From contig NC_136010.1 in assembly GCF_048128805.1 (NCBI RefSeq), positions 23,592,480 to 23,656,479 of the forward strand: a stretch of 64,000 bases of DNA, read 5' to 3'. Below are positions 26,401-38,984 of the stretch, one piece after another; position 1 is the first letter of the stretch, and each line of letters begins with the position of its first letter. The notes beneath the pieces are model-generated. The model searched no databases and was not told the DNA's origin. It was given only the letters and a program-made list of their open reading frames with translations. The translations under genes were made by a program, and so were the position numbers. The stretch comes from Centroberyx gerrardi (taxonomy: Eukaryota > Chordata > Actinopteri > Beryciformes > Berycidae).

Positions 26401-26449
26401 CCTCCAGAGCAAACAAAGCTAAACCGAGGCATCTGAGAGCGCCCACACT

Positions 26450-26982
26450 GATAAAAACTCTCTAGTATAATCCTATGGGGACTGTGGCTGTGGTATTTTT
26501 AGCCCCTATAGTATCACTAAAGTCCTATAGGCCTAATATTCCCATAGGGACTTGTAGCTGTCCTGTGATACTTATGGGCTAGAGTATCCTTCTAAAATCT
26601 ATTAGGCTATAGAATAACTGTAGCCCTTTTACACTTAAGTTATCTGCTCTTGTAGAAAATTAACCTACCACCACCAAAATCCTTTGCCTATTTAATGAGA
26701 ACATATTTTTTACATTCATAATAAACACATTCAGTTTTGTGGCAATCCAAGGCATTGTCACTGTCATGTAGTGCTGAAGGATGGAGGGACAGTTAAAAAA
26801 AAGTGAAACATAATATTCCTATAGTATTCCTATAGGGACGTCTAGTGAGTTTATAGTAACCTTATTGTACTTAATGGTATGATATCCTATGGTATCTTTA
26901 CAACTTCTATCACTATAACTACTAGGCCTACAACGAATACCTTACAGCTAACTTTTCTCTATATGTACCTTTTCTAGTTCCC

Positions 26983-27027
<45 letters not shown>

Positions 27028-27190
27028 TAATAATATATAGTAAGAGAATCATATATTTTTTATAATATAAATTCCTGTAATATTTCTTGTGGTATAGCCT
27101 AATAATTCCTGTCAATAACAATTCCCTTTGAATAGTCCAATAGGGATACTGTGATATTTGTATAGTATCCATAGGATTGTGTTTTCATAC
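26450..27190. repeat. TATAGGAATATTATAG-family repeats with an embedded (TAA)n
   Basis: CCTATGGGGACTGTGGCTGT near the left, AATATTCCTATAGTATTCCT near 26812 and ATCCATAGGATTGTG near 27180 mark a long or double copy in the opposite orientation. A (TAA)15 tract lies at 26982-27026. Confidence 0.5.
26982..27026. repeat. (TAA)15 microsatellite
   Basis: Uninterrupted TAA/AAT trinucleotides upstream of col20a1. Confidence 0.95.
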
Positions 27191-27199
27191 TTCTCTAAA

Positions 27200-29640
27200 C
27201 CCATCATCTGTCAAACTGCTACATTACTTGGCTGAAAACTGCAGGGTGGGACATGTGGCAACACATTAAAGAAACTGGGTTGATATTCAACACTCATCAT
27301 CAAGGGATGAAAGCAATGGCCTGGAGAGAATGTTGGTTTATCTCATGCTCTTGTTTTTTTTAGTGAAGACTGCATTAATCTGGCTGACATAATATGCAAA
27401 CAGCTGTGTTGGAACATAACCATAATCTGAGGCTAAACTACAGGAGTCCAGACTGATTAGGTCTACCAGGTGCAGGGTTGGGAATTAAGAAGTTACATGT
27501 AATGTTATTACAGTAAAGGGATTACAAAATCATAGTAATCAGATTACAGAAGCTTCACAGAAAAATAGGTGATTTCTTGTTGGATTACTCAGAAGCATGT
27601 TCAGAGGGAAAAGACATTTAGTTTGTAGATTAGACACTAACATAATTTTATAATTCTAAAAATAATGTTTGGTGTCTGAAAATAGGAATACATCGTTTGT
27701 CTGCATATTCTATGGATTTTGCAGGATAATAAACCCAAAAGTGACTGAGATCCAGATTTAATTTCTTTTGAAAGTAACCTCTTCAACCGTGAATCTAGTA
27801 GACTGTCACGCTGCCAGAACTAATGAGACATGTGCTCCCTGCAGGGCTACAGTTAATCAAGAGTTTATATACTAAATAAACTCAATTACAATGATGAAAG
27901 CTCCTGCTACTAGCATGTCATCCTGACTGCTAATGGGTAAATCTAACGGTCGGCCAAGAGTGCAATGAAATGTAATCGAGTTAATATGGCAGCGGGAGAA
28001 GAGCACATGACATGTCGAAGTATCACTTTGCATATTATGTAACTTCAGTACTGTATGGATTCATTGAACTTCTGCACTGTCAAAAAGTATTTCTTCTCTT
28101 TCACTTAATTTATTATTTATCATATTGCAAAAATGCTGTTTTACAGAAAAAAACATGTTATTTGAAGATCTCAACATTCACAAACAGATTTCTTTTCTTG
28201 AATGGCTTTTAACTCAGTAGCTACATAATCACCGATTCAACACAATTCATTGCTTTTGAAAATAGCTCTTTAAATTAATGTTCTTGAGCATTAGTGGTCC
28301 TCTGCTCTCAAGTAAACAAGGCACATTGAGGTTTAGTCACTTCACGTCAAATAATGAGCCACATGGTTGGATCATTCATTTTCAATTCAGTCAATTCAGC
28401 ACAAAGCCTTTGTACTATGACAAGCAACGGACTCTTCCCTGAAACGTCACAATATTAGGACATAAACCATAAAACCACCTGCAGGCTTCTGCAGTGGACC
28501 ATGCGCGTAGCGAATTTCAGCCTTTAAACCGGACATCATTCTGTCCCTCCAGCCCATCGCATGGTGCAATACACACCAGCATTTATGTCATCTTGCTCTG
28601 AGCTGTAGACTCAGGAGGATTGAGCATCAATCCAGGTGTCTGACCCATACAGAATGACAACTTTACATGTAGTTATTTCAATATGTCATGTGTAGGGCCT
28701 CGACTCTAGGATTACTTGGAGCAGACCTGGTCAGTCTATTCATATTAAATGGTCTATTAGCTCTCATTACTCTACACACACAAGCACCATTGCAAATGTT
28801 TCTGCAAATATATGAATCCAAGAGGCCGTGTATTATAGAACTGAATATCTGGTTTTTCATGTAAAATATTTAAAGATGTCCTTTTTGTTGGAAATTGGGC
28901 CATGTACTTTTCAGAAAGAAATCACGTCATCTGAAGTTAGTTTAACACTGCTCCTACTATGCATTAAAAAGATACCTTGACATTTTAAATGTTAGTTTCC
29001 TTCACCAGACACTCGTCACACTGTGGGAAAAAGTCTTGGCATTTGTCTTTCAGTTTCCTGCAAGCTTAAGGCTAGCTGTGCCCCTTTGGTTTCAAAGAAT
29101 GCCAACAATTCAAACTATTTCAGGGAAACTATGACAAATTTAGAAAAAAAATTCTTTTGAAAAAGTGTCAAAAAAGTGGTAAAGAAAAATGACCCACTCC
29201 AACATGTCAAGGTACCCCTTCAATGCCTTAACACTATTTCTCTTTCAATACATCATACTTTGTTGACACTTGCATGTTATTAGCTACATTTTTGAAGCTC
29301 ACCTAAGGCAACAGTTCATAACTTGTGTCACGTTCAAACAGTCTACAGTTACTGTACAGCTGGTGAAGACGCCCGGGGCTCACAGAACACCCAGACTGAA
29401 GGAAAGGAGCTGAAGACGTGATCGGTGGAAGAGACAAGCTGAAGAGTTTGTTCCCCTCTTTTTGTGGCGGTGTGTCCCAAACAAAACCCCCAAAAAAGTC
29501 TTTGGAAGCCCTAAAGCACTTCCTTTCCCTGCAGCCTTTCTTTGACTTCACTACTGAAACCATCCAAAGGAAGAGTTGCAAAGGAAGGGAAACGTTCAAA
29601 TACTATGAAAACAATATAACACTACGTTGGCCCCCGTCGT
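27200..29640. other. Intergenic stretch, no gene seen
   Basis: Between the col20a1 upstream region and the end of slc35c2. A/T-rich, with one MITE fragment (27465-27640). The slc35c2 3' UTR must lie at its right side. Minus-strand AATAAA candidates occur near 28109-28114; none close to the stop is convincing. Confidence 0.5.
27465..27640. repeat. GATTACA-type fish MITE fragment
   Basis: CAGGGTTGGGAATTAAGAAG, then ACATGTAATGTTATTACAGT and AGTAATCAGATTACAG, typical of a dispersed fish repeat related in style to the one at 40.2 kb. Confidence 0.4.
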
Positions 29641-29646
29641 GTGATG

Positions 29647-32600
29647 TCAATGTAGAGTGATTTCTTGTTCCTCATCTTCATCATTGTATTCATCAGCAGC
29701 TGAATCCTCGCCCTTGTGTCCGTTCTGCCGCAGCAACGGCAACTCCAGTTCTGGACTCTTACTGCTTAGCTGCCTTAAAGAAGGGCCTTTATCTGGTGGA
29801 AAAACAAAAAATGACACTACTGAGTATACAATGTATAGTATAGTATACAATGAGTATACTATATTGTGCATCAAAGTATTGGTATATTGAGATACAGTAT
29901 GAATATATGCATTGCAATGTACTAGTATTTAATGGAGCCAATTAGTACACAGTATGCATTACATATTTTTTTCTTCACTGTTTGCCTAAACAATTGTATA
30001 ATACTGTCATCACAACCTCTATGAATCATCTTGGCTGATAATTTGATTGACTCTTTTGATATTTTCTTACAAGCATAAATAATAATTCAAAACTAAAACC
30101 AGTATAATGAACCCTTACTTTTGGAGTAGTAGGTCTTGAGCCCCACATGCAAAGAGATGCCAGCCAGACACACAGCAAATCCCAGCCAGTTGAGAGAGGT
30201 CATCCTGTCTCCCATCAGACGTGTTGCCAGCAGCAGAGTACACACCTCCTACAAAAGAAGCAGAATGACAGGGGACAAGGGAGGATATATTAGACCGAGC
30301 TGGAAAAGGTACATGAACTTTAGGTGTAAGGGAGGAAAAGGGAATGAAGGATGGAATAAAGAAAAGGACAGAGGAGGGATGTCATCCTGACCTTAAAGAT
30401 CCCTGCTATGGACAAAGTGAGGCTGGAGGTTCGGGAGACTAGCAGGAACTCTGAGAAGCCCAGACCGAAGGCCAGCACCCCGCCGATACTCAGTGTGAAG
30501 AGCGAGTACAGCAGAGGAGAGAGCTCCGTCACACGGAATAACTTATCTGATGTGCTGAGGCTCACCGCTGTAGATAGACAGAGGGGAGAGAATGGGGACA
30601 GAGATGTGAAACAATGAGGAAATACTGTATTCACAGCTGCTTGTCACAAAGGCACATTGGCTATCTGACATTAACAGCAAGAGTAATGAAATGTAAGAAA
30701 AAATACCATAATTAGGGTTACAGGGTTTTGTTGACTGCAGTGATAAGGTGAATAGAACAGAATGAGGCTGACGAACTGCAGCCAAAGCCAACGCCTCACC
30801 TTCGTTAAAAAGGAAGAGGGGAAAGAGGCCCAGGAACATGAGGGGCTGCAGGTGGTACATGGTGTCCACTGGGTTCTGGAGGCCTGGAAGGAGGTACAAG
30901 AGGTGAAAAACAAGGTTAAACAGGAGGCAGTGAAAACATGGAGATGTCATGTCATTAATCAATCCAACCCCTTGGGGCATTACGTGCCAAACTTAGTTAT
31001 ATTGCATTAAACAAAATGTCATTAAGCTCTCTACTGCCGTGGATTCCATACACTAGAGAACAATTGAATGCTGTGTGAACAGATGACTGCTATCAGTGAA
31101 GTGCTGCTGCGGTCATGAGTTTTGCAAACACAGGCTACTCAGAGGCAAATGGCCTGTTAGTTCACAGTGTTTGTTTGAAACCTACATTACTACCAACTGA
31201 CATTAATTTGTACGGCCAATTAAACAATTCCTCTACCTGAGAATCAGCAGAATGTTGTTTATTGAAAGCCATTATTCATATCAGGACATGAAAATGCATG
31301 ACAGCTGTATGAAATTACCAGTATGAAAAGAGCCAGTTGACTAGCAAGTGAATCCAGGATGATGGGATTACCAACCCAGCTCCGTGTTTTGCATATGCTA
31401 ACTCAGTTCTTCACTGTCATGGGGGCCTTACTGTACAAACATTACAAGATAGCAGTGACTCACGACTGACCCAGCTCTGCTTTCTGCATGAGGACCTGAG
31501 TGAGGGTCCAGCGGATCCCCCCTATGAAGGAGGCCAGCAGCACCATGATGAAGCCCTCCATGTTGAACTGGGTCGACTCGAACGTAAACATGAACAGACC
31601 GCTGGAGATCAGCAAGACCACCAGGATCAGGAATGGGTTCTGGTCCAGAGGAAGAGAAGAGAGAGACAGGGAGAGACAGAGTGAGAGAGAGACAATGGAA
31701 GATGAGATTAAGAAAATGTATTTAGGTTTTCCTCTTTATAAGTAACCTCAGTCCATACAGTTTAAAAGTGGTTCTGTTTGGAGTTGCATTAAAACGCATT
31801 TGACGATGGGTTACACAGCTGGGGTATGATGTAATTTGACATATATAATCTATGTTAACTATGACAGTTGTTATGATTGGGTAAAATATTAATCGCTTAT
31901 TAATATGTTATATATATGTTGCCAGGGGATTGCTTTAGTAATTTTAATCATAATGTAGAGGTTAAAAAAATACATTTCCATATTTGTGACTGTATCATAC
32001 ACATGTTGTGATGTAGTTGTGGAGTTGTTTAACTTACTTTAATTTAATTTATTCACATTAGTTAATATGAGTTACAATTTTATGGCAGTTTGTATTCTCT
32101 TTCAATTTAAAAGCTGCATCCCTATGGTAGCATTTTATTATTGTTTTATTATATTATTTCTTGTATTAAGCAACAAGGAGGCTACATGTAAAGATATATT
32201 TATTTTCTTTTATTGCAATAAAAATGCTTTCAAATGTTAACAGCATGAGCTGAACAACAAAAGCAACAGCCTACATAACTTAAAACGATTCATTTAAAAC
32301 AGTTATCATTCTGTCTGCATTTCATGAAAATTTCTATTTTACCTTGTTTTTTTTAAGGCTGCAGAACATTGCAAAAATCCCATACCCTATTTTTGCAATA
32401 TTCTGCATATATTTTAGAAATCCCAAATATTGCATAAGTCCTATTTTTCTAACTCTAGATTTTTGACAAGTGACCAGAGGATTATGATTTTTCTTCCCCT
32501 CCCTATTATGTAGTTGCTGGACTCCACATGTGACTCTTAAAGTTTTACTTTATGGTATTTATGGAATATTACATATTCTTCCCCTGCCCAGACTAATACA

Positions 32601-35457
32601 ATAAATGCTTTTCATTTACCAAGGCTATTTATATGTAATTGGTCTCCACTAAAATAAGAGAGAAATAAATGCATTTGACTGCTTGGCAGAAGAATATGTC
32701 TCCATCGGGAGGGCTGTTTCTACACTCAAGATGGCTATTCAGAGGTTCTTTGTGAACTTAGTAGCACTTTATACAGTCTTTACCATAGAGACCGTATCGA
32801 CCGTAACAAATAAGGTCTTTACTTCTTGAAGAAACATCATAGCATCTAAATGGTTCCTCACTGTCACTTGAAGAATCATTAGCGGTTCCATATATCACCT
32901 AGTGGGTTCCTGTAATGGTTCTCCAGTGGTTCTCTTGTTCATGTAATGATTCCAAAAAGAGCCGCTGATAGCTCTCTTTGTTAGTGTAATGGTTCCACTG
33001 AGAACAGTTATTGGTTCTATTTTTATCTAGTTCTTCAATGGTCCTTATCACAATGACGCAGTCCAAGCATCTGCCTTGGGAACAGTGTCCATGTAATAGA
33101 TTTTTCACTTTATTATGAGCTAAAGAATCCCTGTTTGGTTTCGTTGAGGACCTTTTCTGAGCGTACGCACCGATGGAGGAAACGAGGAAATGACTGTTAA
33201 GAACACTCGTTAGGACCTATGCGGCTTTCCGGTACATATTCAGCATGCTGTTATCCGGTACAAAATAAACCTATTTGCAGCTTAAGTCTAATGGACAGTG
33301 AATGGAGTGTAGGCAAAACGCATGTTGTGGACACAGCAAGGTTCTGGGTTAGATTTTTTTTTTTTTTTTAAAAAGCAGTGAGGTATCAGCACGTTACTTC
33401 CGTGATGCAGTCATTCAAGGTTGGTGAAATTTCTATTCTTACTCATGTCCAATTGTGAAAGCCAGAAAAGAGGAAGCCCTATTACTCCTGAGTGCACTTA
33501 CAGCCTTTTGTCTAATTTCAGCCAAATACTGTATGCTTCTTGCGCTTCACTTCACTGTCACTGCAGGTGGCAGAGTGATAACTTTTTTCCTATCGTTCCT
33601 TTTCCTGTCATTGTTATATGGATTGTTTTATCTTGGCCGTTGTTTGGCCGACCACAAAGCAATCATTTAGTGCAACATTTGCCTTTAACATAAGTCGTCA
33701 CGTTTCAGTTTGCCTCAGTCTCCCCTGCTTAACATGAATTTATTGGGATTTCTTTTTCCAAGTTGAAACAAACAGTCACTCACCGGCTCCTCTAGTTTGA
33801 AGACCAGGGAGAAGAAGAGGATGAAAAGCACGGCTGAAGACTTGGTCATGGTGTACCTTGAGTAACACGCAGAATATTTGTAAGCAAAAAAACCAAACAA
33901 ATAAAAAAACAAAAACTTACAAGTCCATGAGTCCACATAAAACAAAAAAACAACTGCAGTACTGACAACTGCAATTTCCAATTACATGTGTACTTACAAG
34001 GACATTCCACTGGCTGCATTCACTCACTAACCCCTAACCCTTATTTACATATGCCTAGACTTAACTAGACCTAACTTTAAGTCTAAACCAAAAACAGCCC
34101 CTCAGGACCAACTGCTTTTTCTAATGCAAATAGTGTCTTTTTTATGATGAATCCTCACTTATTATAGCTGCAAAACTCAAACTTCTACTCACAGGTACAG
34201 TTATGGATGTATATGCACAAACTTACAGGCTGATGGTGATGAAGAGGAAGCTCCAGTTGGAAAGTCCAATATCCAGAGCTGTTGCCAGGGCTGGAGGAGA
34301 GGAACAGAGTTTAGGACTCTCTCAAACACACTATCATGACACAGACTAGGCCTTCTGCAAGACCAACATCTTGCAAAAAAGATGTTGTCGTATCACTGAA
34401 GTGTCACTGTGTTTATAAAGGAGTAGCCTATGTTGTGACTAAGCATTGTGAATGAGACAGTAGTGTAAGAAAGGTGAAAAGGAAAGCTTTTGCCATAATT
34501 CACATATAACTGAATAACAACTAATACCAGAACTTATAATTGAAATGGGACATTTTGACATGAAGATAGACAGTATATTCTGCAGGCTTCTGTCCATGAC
34601 TGATTAAGGACAAAATAGGAAATGGGTAATCTCATCCAAAGTGTCTACACAATGGCTGCAGAAAATAAATCAGCCATAGCACACAAAGCAAAAATGCTCA
34701 TTTATGAGGGTTTCTTAGTGTGTACATTTATTAGAATCTCTTAATCGCAGACAAGTCTGATGTAATGTCACTATCAATATGGACTTTGGTCAATGCAGTC
34801 TTCACCAAAAGCTCAGTCAATCAGTGAACATGATAAGAGCTGACTGCAATCCTTGCCCCCCTACTCCGTCTGTTCTCTGAATTTGCAGTCTGCTGTCTGT
34901 GAACACTTTGTGCCCCCCTCTCAACACACACAGTCAAGCATGCATTCACGCACCCACCCACACACATCACATAAAAGACAGATTCAGAGTCCACCAAAAT
35001 CTCACCTGTGGGAGCCACCTTACGGAGGTAGTCGGTCCAGCTGAGAATGATGCGGGGTTTCCCTGTCCAGCACTGCATGGCCTGCCGTGTCAGAGCCGAC
35101 AGGCAAAAGATGATGGTGAGGTGGACCAACGTCATGAAGAGGGGATAGTGGAAGCCCTGAGAGAGAGAGAGAGAGAGAGTGTCACTCAGGATGGCCTGGT
35201 GGTTAGTTAGGTTGTCCCCCGAGGGTTCAATCTCCTGTGAGGCCCTACAAATACAACTGGCATTCCACCTGTATAGGCCAAAACTATATAGACAAACAGT
35301 CATGTTGTTGCAGTCAGAGCAAGAAGTTAGGAACTTCATCACTTACCTTCATCAGCCATTTGTTATAGAAGGTGATGCCTATGGAGAAGACATAGTAGAA
35401 GAGAACTAAGCCAACGGTGCGAAGTGTCCGGCAAAGGAACTGGAAGGGGCACGCCAT
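29647..35457 (-). CDS. slc35c2: Solute carrier family 35 member C2 (DMT-superfamily nucleotide-sugar transporter-like)
   Basis: Multi-pass membrane protein of the drug/metabolite transporter superfamily; the family acts in the early Golgi/ERGIC and affects protein fucosylation. Nine coding exons: 35457-35347, 35156-35006, 34290-34227, 33856-33784, 31639-31471, 30883-30800, 30567-30392, 30248-30119, 29792-29647. Together they give 1104 nt, 367 residues plus TGA, close to the human protein. Recognisable segments in order: [14 protein letters not shown] (exon 1), [11 protein letters not shown] and [12 protein letters not shown] (exon 2), [18 protein letters not shown] (exon 3), [20 protein letters not shown] (exon 4), [11 protein letters not shown] (exon 5), [16 protein letters not shown] (exon 6), [20 protein letters not shown] (exon 7), [20 protein letters not shown] (exon 8) and a hydrophilic acidic tail (exon 9). 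The start ATG follows a 5' UTR and aligns with the family start. It is divergent from taf13. Confidence 0.95.
32770..33130. repeat. Degenerate (ATGGTTC)-type interspersed repeat in slc35c2 intron
   Basis: Many irregular copies of TAATGGTTCT/CAGTGGTTCTC spaced by 15-30 bp. Common in fish introns. No coding potential. Confidence 0.35.
35183..35268 (+). mobile_element. tRNA-like SINE fragment in slc35c2 intron 1
   Basis: GATGGCCTGGTGGTTAG (A-box-like) and GAGGGTTCAATCTCC (B-box-like) at tRNA spacing. The tail is not well preserved. It lies between coding exons 1 and 2. Confidence 0.45.
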
Positions 35458-36170
35458 ATAGGACTGCCTGGATCTGCTGTCCAGTAAAGACAGCTACTGT
35501 AGGAAGGCAAACTCCAAACTGTATCTACACACGTCCATGACACCCATAGCTGACGGCTTTAAGAGACAGAGAGGGGAGAGGGGAAGAGGAGATTGGAGTT
35601 GCTTAGTAATTTGTTTGTTTACAGTAATGTTACAGCTGACCAACCTTAACAGGTTGCACAAGCAGAGGGTTAGTTGTCAGAGTTGTAGCTCCGCCTGCAG
35701 CAATGTAGTTATGCATTAGCTTAATGTTAACGTTAGCTCACGTGACAACCACTTGTCAGCTAAGTCACTTTGTCAACAGATATTCAGCTACCTAATGTCA
35801 CCCACAGTTAACCAACATGACCTTACTTAATACAATCAGTATCGGTACTAAATTATTTGACAGGGTTTGGGTTAGCTTTCTGCTTACCTTGCTAATTAGA
35901 GAACGTTAATGTTAGCTGGTGAACTCACCAGATGGTTGCACGGCTAAGTTTGACAGGTCCAGTTGTTTTCTCGGTTAAAGATACGCTATTAGCTAACGTT
36001 AGCTTGCTCTACTTAGATAGTAGTCTGGTACTGTAATGGTTATTATCGGTTTATTTTAGATGAACATAAAGAAACAGCTGTATCTCAGACAACGCGCCAC
36101 GTTCATCTTCCAACATCATCAGCCCCCTTTCTGCTACGTAGTGGTGACAAGGTACTTCCCTGCCCTGATC

Positions 36171-36706
36171 TGATACGTGCCGTTCTCTCCGTTATCTTGT
36201 ATGGCAAGAATGAATGGACCAAACTCCATTGAAAAATCTGTCAATTTCATGTGGTATTGCTTATCGGCAAAGATACACGCCATATGAAATATGACTCAAA
36301 CCGTTCCTAATTTGATAGGAGCAGCTCTTCAAATCGGCATACATATAATCCACCAAGCAATAAATTAATTCAATAAATATTTAACTTTTATAATTGGTTC
36401 ACTGAGCTCGCTACCGCCCCCACGGGGTGTTTCGATGGTAGAAGATAGACTGTAGAAAATGCACCAAAATGAGTGAATCTTTTATTTTATTTCATTTTTT
36501 TCTGTTTTTTAGTTTACAAAAATGTGCTGCTTGGTGGATGATATGCAGGCCGAATACACCTTGATGCTACCAATAGAAAACTATATTGAGTCAAAAGTTA
36601 TATGATATGCACTTTTGCCGATAAGCACGGCCTCATTGAATTGCCATACTTTTGAATGGACTTTGGCGTGACGATGTCTACATGCATTAGAGAACGGCAC
36701 GTATCA
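36171..36706. mobile_element. 536-bp inverted-repeat MITE between slc35c2 and taf13
   Basis: The ends are a perfect 18-bp inverted repeat (TGATACGTGCCGTTCTCT at 36171-36188; its complement at 36689-36706). Further inside, the arms keep matching in pieces: GCTTATCGGCAAA near 36257 against TTTGCCGATAAGC near 36612, and ATGACTCAAA near 36290 against TTGAGTCAAAA near 36587. It has no coding capacity. A target-site duplication is not clear. The element lies in the short interval shared by two divergent genes. Confidence 0.7.
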
Positions 36707-36847
36707 CGGCTAGGTACTTGGAGGACTTCCCTACAGTGGATTTGTATGCGAAGAAGAAGACAACTGGAGTGAGCGACAAAGTAGGAAAGTTACAAGTGCA
36801 GTTGAAAAGACAACTTTTTTGGGGGTGTAATGCCGTAGAAAAACAAT

Positions 36848-36861
36848 CCACGAGGGGGCGC
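36848..36861 (+). promoter_or_regulatory. CTCF-like motif upstream of taf13
   Basis: The sequence CCACGAGGGGGCGC matches the vertebrate CTCF core at 13 of 14 positions by eye. It lies between the MITE and the probable taf13 5' UTR, about 260 bp upstream of the ATG. A nearby GCGGAAGT (about 36926) resembles an ETS site, common in housekeeping promoters. Motif matches only; occupancy is unknown. Confidence 0.4.
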
Positions 36862-37123
36862 TATTTCCAATTGCTTTTTTTCATAGTCGGCCACTTCGAC
36901 AGTCGAGAAAGACGAAGAAGAGAGGCGGAAGTCAACAGAACGGGAGCAGAGATTGTTGTTGTGATCGGCATCGGCACATCAAAGTAATTTCTTGAGATTA
37001 ATCGTTTTATTTGAACAAATTAGAATCTAGAAAGCCACCCTATGGTAATGTTTCATCTATGTATCTAGTTATGCGGTGGGTAGCATGCTAACAGTCCGTT
37101 TTATCTGTGTGTTTCTCAGCAGA

Positions 37124-37495
37124 ATGGCGGAGGAGGAGGACGAGGCTGGTTTCGACGAGGAGCTGGACGACTCCAGCGGGGTGGATATGGGCCACGGAAA
37201 AAGAAAGAGGCTTTTCTCCAAGGAGCTCCGGTGTATGATGTACGGATTTGGAGACGACCAAAACCCGTATACGGAGTCCGTGGATATTCTGGAGGACCTG
37301 GTGATCGAGTTTATCACCGAAATGACCCACAAAGCAATGTCCATCGGGCGCCAGGGCCGCGTCCAGGTGGAGGACATCGTTTTCCTCATCCGCAAAGACC
37401 CGAGGAAGTTCGCCAGAGTCAAAGACCTGTTGACGATGAACGAGGAGCTGAAGAGAGCCCGCAAAGCTTTCGACGAAGCAAATTATGGCTCCTAA
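37124..37495 (+). CDS. taf13: TFIID subunit 13 (histone-fold TAF)
   Basis: Nuclear subunit of general transcription factor TFIID that pairs with TAF11 through a histone fold. The single uninterrupted ORF encodes 123 residues: an acidic N-terminus (MAEEEDEAGFDEELDD), a basic KRKRLFSKELR, then the histone-fold region (MYGFGDDQNPY, ESVDILEDLVIEFITEM, GRVQVEDIVFLIRKD), ending ARKAFDEANYGS. From KRKRLFSK onward it looks essentially identical to the mammalian protein. The ATG at 37124 was chosen over an upstream in-frame ATG because a good acceptor (gtttctcag at about 37111-37119) lies just before it and family homology starts there. A 5' UTR intron is likely, with a possible donor near 36986. The human gene has several coding exons; here there are none, suggesting a retrocopy that is intact and probably functional. 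Confidence 0.95.
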   Translation: MAEEEDEAGFDEELDDSSGVDMGHGKRKRLFSKELRCMMYGFGDDQNPYTESVDILEDLVIEFITEMTHKAMSIGRQGRVQVEDIVFLIRKDPRKFARVKDLLTMNEELKRARKAFDEANYGS

Positions 37496-37830
37496 ATTCA
37501 CCTTGACCTTTTTTATTTACCTACAAGTTGACTCAATTGTGCTCAATTCTTGTTTAACACACACACACACACACAATGCAAATTTGTATGTTTTGATTGG
37601 GATCCAGAGTTATTAACCTGCAATACATTCATTAACTAATACCTTCATGGGCTTTTGTTCAGACTTGAGTTGCTGTCCAACTTTACAGTGTTTGTTTCTT
37701 TTGCAAAGTACAGGCCACTGCTGTGCATAGTGACATGTTACTTACATTGTTTTATGTATCCTATGTACTGATGAACAATGACACAGTGAGTGTTACAGAT
37801 ACCTGATGCGATGCTGTCTAGGACTGTTTG

Positions 37831-37836
37831 AATAAA
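37831..37836 (+). terminator. taf13: Polyadenylation signal of taf13
   Basis: AATAAA on the plus strand, about 335 bp after the taf13 stop codon, followed by a T-rich stretch. It is the first canonical signal downstream of the gene. Confidence 0.65.
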
Positions 37837-38392
37837 GAAAGACATATTCTTAAACTGATTTGCTCAGTCATGAATTTGAATTTGAGATGCTGCCAGAATT
37901 CCCAGGTTAGACTGCATCTAAATTCTGGAAACATTTTTGGCACTGCAATACTGTGATACAAATCAGTTGAAGCCTCCAGATGAATTACCATCCGTTCTGA
38001 TATTTTCTGAACAGCCAACACACTTACAATTGCATAGTTAAACCATATCACTTGTAAGGTTTTAAAATGTTTAAATGTCCCCTGAAAATGCATGGCATCT
38101 GCCTCATGCCTCAACTATGAATGCACAGGAGGCTTGACTGTAACGTTACAGTGTTTTGATGATGACATTTGAAATGATCTGTCAGTCTAAACTGACTGTT
38201 TGCCTGGAGGATTCAACAGGCATGCAGCATTGTTGCTCAGCACATCCTGAATCATACTGCATGGTTCATAGTGTCACTGCATTATTCCAATCATGACTTT
38301 CTGACACTTTCAAACCCTGTATCGGTCGATAGAATAAAGACAAAGATGCCTGTGGGTCAAACAAAATGGAAAAAAAGAAGAAACAAACAGAT

Positions 38393-38398
38393 TTTATT
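38393..38398 (-). terminator. tnnc2: Polyadenylation signal of the first tnnc2 copy
   Basis: TTTATT on the plus strand (AATAAA on the minus strand), about 590 bp beyond the stop at 38985. The resulting 3' UTR would be GC-rich near 38600-38800. taf13 and this gene are therefore convergent, with ends about 0.5 kb apart. Confidence 0.55.
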
Positions 38399-38984
38399 TA
38401 TAATCCTCAAAACAAAATCTTACACAGACCGTAAATATGTCAGACCAACTACGAGTGAGCATGTGTTAATTCATTTATTATCTTCCGTTCAAGCAGATTA
38501 CTTGTTTTTGTACAGTGAAGTGGTTGGATTGATTGGTCTACGCAGCAGGTAACAGGCTGCCGATCTATCTAGACTACATCTAGATCAGAACTTTCCCAGC
38601 AGAGTGTACAGGTAGGGGGTCGCCGATGACAAAGCGCCTGCTATGCCAGCATACCGCAAAGGCGCGTGCGGGGAGTTTCACACCGCAGCCTTGCCGTCCT
38701 GTCATTGGGGTTATACAGTTTCAGCGCAGCGTCTACATTCACAAGCGAGCCGGGGGAAAGGTGGAGCCCGGCTGGCGACCCCCACCGGGCGCCCTATCTG
38801 TCTGTTGAGGATGTCTAGTAGAATGGAGAAGAGAGGCAGTGAACCAGGTGGACAGGAGGGAGGAGGGAGGAGGGGAGAGGAGGGGGGGGGGAGTTTAGGT
38901 GGGTCAGTGGAGGATGGGATGCGTTCAGCAGGAGGACATGGGGGTGGGGGGGGGGAGGAGGAATGTCCATGAGTCTTTGTGGTT

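Noticed and set aside
30543-30980. 145-residue minus-strand ORF
   Set aside because: It contains slc35c2 exon 30883-30800 but reads on through intron; only the spliced exon is real.
38625-38800. GC-rich ORF after tnnc2 copy 1
   Set aside because: Lies within the probable 3' UTR of the minus-strand gene; no domain or homology recognised.
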